From the NCBI GenBank assembly GCA_023647555.1, contig JALRLY010000205.1:1-15845 (forward strand): a DNA stretch of 15,845 bases, in the 5' to 3' direction. The DNA comes from Pancytospora philotis. Its lineage: Eukaryota > Microsporidia. Made by a program: the position numbers and the translations under genes. Below, one piece after another: positions 1-6,723 of this stretch (positions are counted from its first letter, which is position 1; each line of letters starts with the position of its first letter). The notes beneath the pieces were generated by a model. The model was not told where the DNA came from and made no database searches. It saw nothing but the letters and a program-made list of their open reading frames with translations.

Positions 1-812
1 GAACTGCAAAATTTGCTAAAAAGGTACGCCAATAAGAAAAGTCGCACAGAGGTGTTTATGACATGCTAAGAGCTGAGGCAAGTTTATGCCATGCTATTTG
101 AAAAATTTACGATAAAATATTAAGATCTGAATCCTTAGTACTTACTATAGACCTTTTTTAAACTACCTAAAATTACCCCAAACATTGATACAATTTATTG
201 GCGCACTGTATCGATAGAGCCAGCGCCCTGTGGTTCGATAGGGCGATCAGGAACCATCTTTATAGCGAGGCCCGCCGCGTGTGCGATAGTTGGAGTAATC
301 CAAACCGTGAGTTTTCTGAGGATGTATGGGGCATATGCATTCGCTCTGGTGTGGGTGGCTTCCCGCCGCTGTCAGAGAGCATAGTCGCGGGGGTATTCCC
401 CGACGGTCCCACATCTGTTCAATTCAGAGCATTTGTAAGGGTTTATGCGCTGTTTACGTACTATCCGGCGCACTATGCCGGGATACTTAATGTGCTCGAG
501 TGTAACCCAGGCAAGGTCGATTCAGAGTTTGTGGCGGGACTTTACCGTGCAATAATCGATGCATATTCTAGTTTCTCCAAGGTAAATCAGTTCGATCGCT
601 ACTTCTGCACACTGAGGCAACCGGATATCATGCAGGCTAAGCCGCTAAGCGAGCACCTCCGTAACGTGAAGCGTTTCTGCGCCGATAAGCTGGGTGGTTT
701 GACCGGCGGCGCCGAAGCACTATTCAATTATTGCGAGGAAAAACTTAAAGAGTGCGACGACTATCAAAAAGACTATTTTGCGCACATGAAAAAATACTAC
801 GGGTGGGTCTAG
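1..812 (+). pseudogene. 5'-truncated C-terminal relic of the secreted paralog family
   Basis: The frame open from about 189 to 812 matches the C-terminal fifth of the two intact paralogs in this window. Shared words include LYSEARRVC (FYSEARWVC in the 799-residue protein), SESIVAGVFPDGP (SSSIVAKIFPDGP in the 1089-residue protein) and the ending FNYCEEKL (FCNCERKL). It is closer to the 799-residue protein. There is no credible start: an in-frame TGA lies at 186-188, and the first start-like codon after it is TTG at 198. Weaker homology continues upstream in another frame, where bases 49-93 read EVFMTC, a TAA at 67-69, then ELRQVYAM, matching EVFIRC...FLRGYAM of the paralog. The gene therefore has an internal stop, a small deletion and a frameshift, with an AT-rich disrupted stretch at 124-188, and its front lies outside the window. 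I am confident of the homology and fairly confident that it is dead. Confidence 0.8.
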
Positions 813-1436
813 TAAACTTCCTTCTATTCAGCAAATATTTTAGATCGGTGCGTGTGTAGGACCTGGGCGGCCGAACTAAGTAAAATGCTGCGGTTTAATG
901 GTTTTGCAGATCTATTCGACTGTGCGGGCTTCGGCAATGCATTTGGGTTTTGCACATCGTCCTTGCGTCGATTCCGCCCGGCCCTGCCATTGAGCGCAGC
1001 TCCGCAGCGGTATTCAAAGAGATGCTCGTCGTTGTCTTCCTGAGCACGGTTGTCCGGGGTGAGCTGCAGCAGACTCAGGATTCCAGACGGCGCGTATATA
1101 ATGACTACTCCATTCATTCATAACCGAATAGCTGCAAGCTGTATTGCTATAAACCATGGAGGTGCGATCAGAAAAGCTCTATTATCACACAGCAGAGTCT
1201 CAGGGTGCTAAGATCCAGTATTTCACTAGATCTTAAACAACTGTTCATAACGGGATATGGGAAACATCTTAGAGAAGTCGCAAGAGGTTTATTTGCGCAG
1301 CCCAGTCGGGTAAACCCAGTAATCCAATAATTTTGAGGGTCCTACCCAATGAAAATGCACATCCCATTTTGAGCACCAATGGAGATTCTCCGTTAGATGC
1401 CCCTCGACAGTTTTAGAACAAATTTTTGCAAGCCCC
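813..1436. other. Intergenic region, no supported gene
   Basis: This stretch separates the C-terminal relic from the 1089-residue gene. It has mixed base composition and no copy of the repeat tag found further right. A 97-codon frame with an ATG runs on the - strand at 824-1117, but it shows no signal peptide, domain or family resemblance and no C-rich start context, so I do not call it a gene. The overlapping + strand frame at 852-1043 begins with GTG and is equally unsupported. The last 84 bases before the ATG at 1437 are open in frame with the gene but contain no earlier ATG (TGA at 1350-1352). Confidence 0.6.
1421..1436 (+). promoter_or_regulatory. Start-proximal AT patch and AGCCCC motif
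   Basis: A short AT patch (AATTTTT) is followed by AGCCCC directly touching the ATG at 1437. The same AGCCCC precedes the ATG of the 799-residue paralog at 6724, and CCC precedes the ATG of the - strand relic (complement of 5258-5260). A C-rich motif right before the start codon is known from microsporidian genes. It supports this start, which is also the first in-frame ATG. No clear TATA box is visible here. Confidence 0.55.
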
Positions 1437-4400
1437 ATGCGGGTACTGACAACAGCCTTGTCGTTAACTGGGTCGTTGGTCTGCGCCAGAATCAGCCTGA
1501 GAGACGCCATTGGCGTGCTCGAAAGCGAGCGCAAGACCACCGGCAATGATAAAGTGTTCATCAATCCCGAAGGACCGCTGAACATCATGCTAGGCCATGC
1601 GGAGGTCAATAACGATGCGATCGCAAAGAAGCGCATGTTCTCTCCGCCGATATGCGCCAGTTATGTGCTCGAAGAAGTAGGAGATAAAGAGCCAACACCC
1701 GAACTTGCGCTTGGTTCCGATGAGGGCAGAATTTACAGGTACGACAGAGATCCGAAGAAAGACGGGATCTGGGACTGCACATGCTCTCAAAAGGTAGATG
1801 ACTACTTGCGCGCTTACTATAATGCGCTCAAGGTCTTGTTCAGAATCGTGAACGGCAAGGTAGTTGTGTGCACCAACCACCACATGTCCTTCTACAAGTA
1901 CACTCGCGTGCAGCTCTCTGACGCCGAGCGTGCGCGTTTCTTCGCGGCGCTGCTGATGCTCGCCAACGGCGAGAGGGGTATCAAGGCAGAGTACAGGGGA
2001 AGGCCGGCGGGCAGCAAGGCTCACCAAGGACAGGAGGTCTTCGGAGTTGCCCTGACAAGCGGGCAGAATACCATGGTGGACCTAAACTTTGCGATACCGA
2101 ATACGTTACCTGGCAAGAAAACGCTGTATATTGAGGAGATGCGTACGGTTGTCGAATTTTTTGCCAAACACGGAGCCACCGATGTGGAGGAGTACAAGCT
2201 GGACTACACCGACAGCCCGTGCTTCCTCATTCGAGCATATCTCTGCGAGTGCGCAAACGACGACGCATTCATCAGCGAGGTGTTCGACTGCGTTGATGCG
2301 TTTCTCGCGGAGATGTACTCCGGCACCGAGCTAAACGTCGCGCGCAGCCAGTATTTTACGACCGACAAAAAGCTGGTCGGGGAGTACTCCGAGCAGTACG
2401 ATGCGTTCAGGCAGATCGACAAAATCAACAGCCGCAGCCTGTTTCCGTTCACCAACTCGAATATGCCGCTGCAAACCCAGCTCGTGCACTACACCGATGA
2501 GAAGAAGACCGATGAAACGAGAAACGTTGATGTCAGCTACGGCGACTGCGTAGAGATCACGCTTTTCAATTTTTTCTGCTGCATGCTGTACGACCCTGAG
2601 TCACGCAAGTACAGCACTGGGCATCTGAAGGGCAAAAAATGCGATCCGACAGCGCGATTTTTGGATTTCTTTACAAAGGTCTGCATCAAGCCCGAGGAAA
2701 ATACTAAGGCCTGCATACACCAGGAGTGGGCGCGCGTCATCCAGGGGCTCACGCGGCCCCAAGCTGCGGATGGGAATGCAGATGCCGCGGGAAGGGGGAC
2801 GCATAATCTGATTAAGTATTGCAATAAGACCAAGGATAACAAGCCCCTGGGGCTTAAAGCCGACATCGGTACCTTTTTTATGGTGCTAGCTGGAATCGTA
2901 GGGCTGCCCGCGGCAAAGCAGAGCGATCTGGAAACCGTCGTGGGAGATATGCTAGCTGGCCCAGTTGGTGATGTGGATTGCGCAAAACTAACTCGATTAC
3001 TCAATGATGTGGTCAGCCCTGCGATCTCAACCAGGCCAGTGAATCTCGAGCTCCGTAACGCGCGGATCGGGATCGATAAGGACGGGGAGAGGATTATCAT
3101 CGGGCTGGTTGTGCTGTCATTCCCGCCGCAGAAAGACGAACAGCCTTGCTATACGATTCTGTTCGAGTTTGACTTAACGTTTAAGCGTGATTTCAGGCAT
3201 GCCTACACCGTCTACAGCCAGGATGTCACGCTCAACGAGGGCGAGCGTAAGATTTTTGCGAGCTACGACAAAGAAACAGCAGATGTTACGAGCCCGCCCC
3301 TGCTCGGCCTAATACGTGATAGTGTGCGGCGCTTCCTGAGCAAGACTGACGGAGCTTTGCTGCCGAACCGCTACATTGCCGGAGTAGAGCGCGCGCACGA
3401 CCCCACGATGCTTTACACAGCGCTCACCCGCTGGCTCTGCTATGCACCGATGCGTTCGCATCCTGATCGGCTGGCAGCGATTGACCAGCTGTTTCCTACG
3501 TTTATGAAGCTGCTAAAGCACAGAGATGGCCCCGGCGGCACGGCGGACGAGCAGCCCAGTGGTTCGGCCGTTCAGGACCGCGCGGAAGGCCGCCCCATTG
3601 ATTCGGAGGGTAAGTCTACCAGCGCAGCAGACATGACGCTTAGTGCCAGAAACCCGCTCGTGCTCCTCATAGCGAACATTGTGGGGAGCGTGCCGCTCGA
3701 TGATTTTGAAACGAGACACTTTTTTCTTCGAGCCGTGCTCACCTACTGCGTTGACGATTGTGAGAAGCTCTTCCCCAGCCTTCGCATCCGCCCGTCACTG
3801 TATTGCCCAGCGCCTAATGTGCCGAGAAGATACTATAATGAGGAGTTGCTTTGGTTTTTCTCGGGCTTCCGTGTCCCAAACATTGCGCTAGAGTACTTCA
3901 GGCGGCTTGCGGCGGGCTTCCCGACGAGCGATTCTGCGTGTAAAATAGTCTTACCCATCGCTGGACTTCTCAGAAGCTTCGACGATGTGACATCAAGTGC
4001 GTATAAGATAGTTAACATGTTTATGACTCACAGGCACGCTGATGGTATTGAGTTTATGCGGGACTACTACATGGCAGACGGCAGCGCTTTCTTGTGGATA
4101 GGCGTGATCAGGCGAGTCCTTTGGTTCTATATGGGGCTTAAAAATCAAATTTATGGCGAGGTTTATTGGGTGTGCAGCAGCATGTCTGATCGCGAGTTTG
4201 AAGAGTACAACAAAAGGTGGATGTGGGAGGGCCTCGATACTCCCCGTGATTTACCGCCGTTTTCTAGCTCTATCGTCGCTAAGATTTTTCCCGACGGTCC
4301 TTCGCCGGCGCAGTTCATGCGACTGTTGGGGCTGTACGCAAAGCTCGCGCCGTTCACAACTGATCATGCTGAAAATATTTACAGCATGCTTGAAACTAGC

Positions 4401-4706
4401 ACGAACAGGCTAGATTCCAGTTTTGTAATAATAGACATCTGCAATGCGTCGGTCGTTGCTTTCTCGAATTACTGCGACAATTACACTAAAGAGCGCAAAA
4501 ATGGAGACCTGCGCGAAAAATTAGTGGCGTTAGAGAGCGAGCTTGAGCGTCTGAAGGGTTTCGTGGATAAGATCGAGAGACTTTATACAGCTGAGGTTAA
4601 ATTGCCCGACGAGTTGACACAGAAATTCCACAACTGCAGGCGGTCTCTGGCGTCCTCGGAAAGAGGTTTGCGAAAGGTTCCTCAAATACAAACGTCAAAT
4701 CAGTAA
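1437..4706 (+). CDS. Large secreted protein of a local multigene family (1089 aa)
   Basis: I recognise no enzyme or named function. Residues 1-17 form a signal peptide: MR start, hydrophobic core, and VCA before a likely cut at 17/18. No transmembrane segment is obvious afterwards, so secretion is expected. Residues 18-330 align with the paralog (PxGPLNI near 43-50, ARFFAALLMLA near 166-176, VVEFFAKH near 238-245). Residues about 334-590 are absent from the paralog. They contain DCVEITLFNFF (370-380), LYDPESRKYS and HQEWARVI (428-435), a pattern I recall, unverified, from uncharacterised microsporidian secreted families. Homology resumes at about 590-1010 (LIRDSVRRFLSKTD, LTRWLCYAP), broken by a low-complexity linker at 697-738. 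Residues 1015-1055 are charged with leucine spacing suggesting a coiled coil. The start is the first in-frame ATG and carries AGCCCC. It converges with a relic at 4919. A host-directed role is inference. Confidence 0.9.
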   Translation: MRVLTTALSLTGSLVCARISLRDAIGVLESERKTTGNDKVFINPEGPLNIMLGHAEVNNDAIAKKRMFSPPICASYVLEEVGDKEPTPELALGSDEGRIYRYDRDPKKDGIWDCTCSQKVDDYLRAYYNALKVLFRIVNGKVVVCTNHHMSFYKYTRVQLSDAERARFFAALLMLANGERGIKAEYRGRPAGSKAHQGQEVFGVALTSGQNTMVDLNFAIPNTLPGKKTLYIEEMRTVVEFFAKHGATDVEEYKLDYTDSPCFLIRAYLCECANDDAFISEVFDCVDAFLAEMYSGTELNVARSQYFTTDKKLVGEYSEQYDAFRQIDKINSRSLFPFTNSNMPLQTQLVHYTDEKKTDETRNVDVSYGDCVEITLFNFFCCMLYDPESRKYSTGHLKGKKCDPTARFLDFFTKVCIKPEENTKACIHQEWARVIQGLTRPQAADGNADAAGRGTHNLIKYCNKTKDNKPLGLKADIGTFFMVLAGIVGLPAAKQSDLETVVGDMLAGPVGDVDCAKLTRLLNDVVSPAISTRPVNLELRNARIGIDKDGERIIIGLVVLSFPPQKDEQPCYTILFEFDLTFKRDFRHAYTVYSQDVTLNEGERKIFASYDKETADVTSPPLLGLIRDSVRRFLSKTDGALLPNRYIAGVERAHDPTMLYTALTRWLCYAPMRSHPDRLAAIDQLFPTFMKLLKHRDGPGGTADEQPSGSAVQDRAEGRPIDSEGKSTSAADMTLSARNPLVLLIANIVGSVPLDDFETRHFFLRAVLTYCVDDCEKLFPSLRIRPSLYCPAPNVPRRYYNEELLWFFSGFRVPNIALEYFRRLAAGFPTSDSACKIVLPIAGLLRSFDDVTSSAYKIVNMFMTHRHADGIEFMRDYYMADGSAFLWIGVIRRVLWFYMGLKNQIYGEVYWVCSSMSDREFEEYNKRWMWEGLDTPRDLPPFSSSIVAKIFPDGPSPAQFMRLLGLYAKLAPFTTDHAENIYSMLETSTNRLDSSFVIIDICNASVVAFSNYCDNYTKERKNGDLREKLVALESELERLKGFVDKIERLYTAEVKLPDELTQKFHNCRRSLASSERGLRKVPQIQTSNQ

Positions 4707-4918
4707 ACTCACATCGTTAATAAGGTTTTAGCAGCTGCGAAGATAATGAAATGCATGCATGGTATTCTAGCTTAGAATGCCGACCTCGCAGGCTATTCAG
4801 TCGTGTTGAGGTGCTCATTTCGGGCATAACTGAGCTCTGTCCTCTAACGCTATTAGCCCATTTCTGCCTCTTGCGTCGACCTAGCGCCATCGTACATTGC
4901 ACTTTTACACAACGAATT
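4707..4918. other. Short convergent intergenic spacer
   Basis: This lies between the stop of the 1089-residue gene and the end of the - strand relic. An AATAAG sequence lies about 13 bases after the stop and could serve as a weak poly(A) signal. A - strand frame of about 60 codons (4717-4902) has no recognisable content and does not match the missing part of the relic. Confidence 0.5.
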
Positions 4919-5257
4919 TTAACAGTCCCTGTGTGGGTCGTTGTTTTCCGTTGCTAGAATCAGAAGATTGAAGGCACGGCACCGTTGCTGCTGGTGCGCT
5001 GGAGTTTGTGTGCGACGTCCATGCCAACGTTGCAGATCTGACGGGGCCGAGAACAGCCGCTTGTTCACGATGATGTTGCTGCCGACTAGAGCATGCGCGC
5101 GCAGAACGTTCAGCGGACCCTCGGGGTTGATGCGCAGCTCTTTGCCGTCGCTCGTTGCGCAGACGCTCCTTTTTACGGCTCTAATTGTGTCCTTCAGGCT
5201 GAGCCTGGCGGCGGTGAAAGACTCGGCAAGCAAAAGCGCTATTAACAACACCCGCAT
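4919..5257 (-). pseudogene. N-terminal relic of a third secreted paralog
   Basis: Starting at the ATG complement of 5255-5257, the - strand reads a 17-residue signal peptide (MRVLLIALLLAESFTAA) and then RLSLKDTI, INPEGPLNVL, and NKRLFSAPS. These match residues 1 to about 70 of the intact proteins (ISLRDAI, INPEGPLNI, KKRMFSPP). After this the sequence departs from the family and stops at residue 112, against 799 and 1089 in the relatives. Neither the next 200 bases in the same direction nor the rest of the window holds the missing C-terminal part. The start keeps CCC directly before the ATG (complement of 5258-5260), like the intact genes. It could still make a short secreted peptide, but truncation by deletion or rearrangement is the simpler reading. 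A second in-frame ATG 21 bases upstream (5278) lacks the C-rich context and would bury the signal peptide. Confidence 0.75.
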
Positions 5258-5703
5258 GGGAACCATCGTATTTCGCAATTTTAATTACTAGTGCTTGGTG
5301 GTGACGCAAGTATGCGTGTGCGATGATCTGCCACGTGTTTTGGCCTTCGGACAGACCTAGGGCCGGTAGAGCCTGTTTAGCCGACGCCCACGATTTTTGG
5401 GGACGGCCAGCGAAATGGATCTGCGTGTCTGTCCTGCGGGCTGTGATCGGCATATGGCTGGCCCATCTTTGCGTAAACTGGAGCGGGTGCGCATGCACCG
5501 TGCCACACCGTCTGCCAGTGTATGTGGACTCGGCTGGTAGTCCATTTCTTTCATGTCTCGGCGACTTCGTTGGAATGGGTCCAAAACTGCTCGACGAGTC
5601 GATTTCCTTGCAGATCAGTGCTGCCAATGGCCAGAATCATATGATCGGTCTGAATTGGCCACGGCGCCAGGAACCGGCCTTTCCTGCGCCCGCGGCGGCA
5701 GCA
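5258..5703. other. Intergenic region before the first repeat tag
   Basis: This separates the - strand relic from tag copy 1. Frames open on both strands are of ordinary chance length and show no recognisable domain. An AT-rich patch at about 5276-5290 sits 20-35 bases upstream of the relic's start on its own strand and may be what is left of its promoter. The last 20 bases are GC-rich (GCGGCGGCAGCAGCG) and resemble the bases before other tag copies. Confidence 0.45.
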
Positions 5704-5787
5704 GCGTGGGTCCAGAGCCGCCGGCAGGCTTAAATCAATTGAATGAGAGACCGCAAACGCAGCTGAAACCTAATAAAGTATTATAAA
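5704..5787 (+). repeat. Repeat tag copy 1 (subtype A)
   Basis: First of five copies. The hairpin GAGCC-GCCGGCA-GGCTT spans 5715-5731; its last pair is a G-U wobble where other copies have G-C. The middle is the most divergent of the five and the second hairpin is not recognisable. The end, with AATAAA at 5772-5777 followed by GTATT, keeps the subtype A ending and looks like a poly(A) signal. Confidence 0.75.
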
Positions 5788-6262
5788 GACCGTGTGTGTG
5801 ATTTTCGCGCATTATCACCAGCTAATCAGCACGCAGAGTGCCGCAATCATCGTTGTTGTGGTGGTGGTGAAAAAGGCGTGATTAAGATCGGCAAACGGTT
5901 GCACAAGCTTAGTGCCGCTGTAGCTAGTATTTCTGCAGTATTATCCATCGCTGTATTAAATTGCGCGCGACTGTCCTTGCATCTGGAGCTGTATTTGAGC
6001 CTTTTGGTCGCTGCGAAGAGAAGTGGTGGGCCCTGACACGGGCTCGTAAAGTGAAGAAGCGGGTCGCGAGCACTGTAGCAGTGGCAGATCAAACAGTAAA
6101 TTGCCAGAACAGAGCACTTCAGGTCGGCAAGCAGACGAAGGCGGTCCAAGAGCCTGGCACAGAAGGCAGGCCGGGTGACTGATCGTTGAAGCGATTAAAT
6201 TTAGAGATTTAAGGTGCAACAAGCACTGCGTAGTCCCGGCAAAGTACAGGAAAGCAGTTTGC
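5788..6262 (+). repeat. Repeat module 1 (subtype A), upstream of the 799-residue gene
   Basis: This stretch aligns with the modules after tags 2 and 4 (for example GTGGTGGG.CCTGACACGGGC near 6023, and CCAGAACAGAGCAC near 6105) and more distantly with those after tags 3 and 5. It ends with TTTAGAGATTTAA followed by GGAAAGCAGTTT at 6250-6261, about 495 bases after the tag hairpin begins. That spacing is 477-495 in all five copies. It holds a short GTT/GGT microsatellite near 5850-5870. I see no coding content. Unlike the other modules it is followed by an intact gene. Confidence 0.7.
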
Positions 6263-6521
6263 AGCTGTCCAGCACCTCTACAGTGCTTTCGACGAAGCCG
6301 GTACTGCGGAGGTTCTTGTCGCGCGGCAGCAGATCGATTGTAATCATTCGGAACTGCACAGTGCTATCCTGGTGATACGCAAGCGCACCCAGAACCTCGT
6401 TGATGAGCGTGTTAATACTGTGCACGCCTATTTTCCTGCGGAGTGGGCCAAGCGTGTACAATGAACGTGACTGCGGGCTTTGGACAATTTTTATCAAACG
6501 CATCACTATGACGAATGCCAT
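6201..6521 (-). CDS. Possible small hypothetical protein (106 aa), low support
   Basis: This is an ATG-started frame on the - strand, divergent from the 799-residue gene. Its composition is balanced and protein-like (for example GVHSINTLINEVLGALAY and FRMITIDLLPRD), unlike the low-complexity frames elsewhere in the repeats. I recognise no family, signal peptide or domain, and there is no C-rich motif or clear TATA box before the ATG. Its last 20 codons overlap the conserved end of repeat module 1, where modules 3 and 5 also keep a short - strand frame open. It may be a real small gene, the remnant of one once carried by the repeat, or chance. The + strand frames across 6400-6700 are weaker alternatives. 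Confidence 0.25.
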   Translation of the reverse strand: MAFVIVMRLIKIVQSPQSRSLYTLGPLRRKIGVHSINTLINEVLGALAYHQDSTVQFRMITIDLLPRDKNLRSTGFVESTVEVLDSCKLLSCTLPGLRSACCTLNL

Positions 6522-6696
6522 CAGTGCAGACCGCTGTGCCGGACGACAGGCCTCGCAAGATCAGCACCAGAGCGTAAGGTTCAGGCTAGCGCCGGGCATA
6601 TGGAGCAACAGCGCACACCAAGATGCGCCCAGCAGTCAGGTAAATTTCCCCTTTACACCTCCTTGCGCTCTTTCATTAGCCCGTTAAAATTTTTTC

Positions 6697-6723
6697 TATA
6701 AAAGCAGGTGCGGAAGGAGCCCC
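6697..6723 (+). promoter_or_regulatory. TATA box and AGCCCC start motif of the 799-residue gene
   Basis: TATAAAAG at 6697-6704 begins 27 bases before the ATG at 6724, after a T-rich run, and AGCCCC (6718-6723) touches the ATG. With usual TATA-to-start distances, transcription would begin at or just before the ATG, giving a very short leader, as is typical of compact microsporidian genes. An in-frame TAA at 6685-6687 rules out an upstream extension. Confidence 0.65.

Noticed and set aside
824..1117. 97-codon - strand frame between the relic and the long gene
   Set aside because: No domain, signal peptide or start motif; length is within chance expectation.
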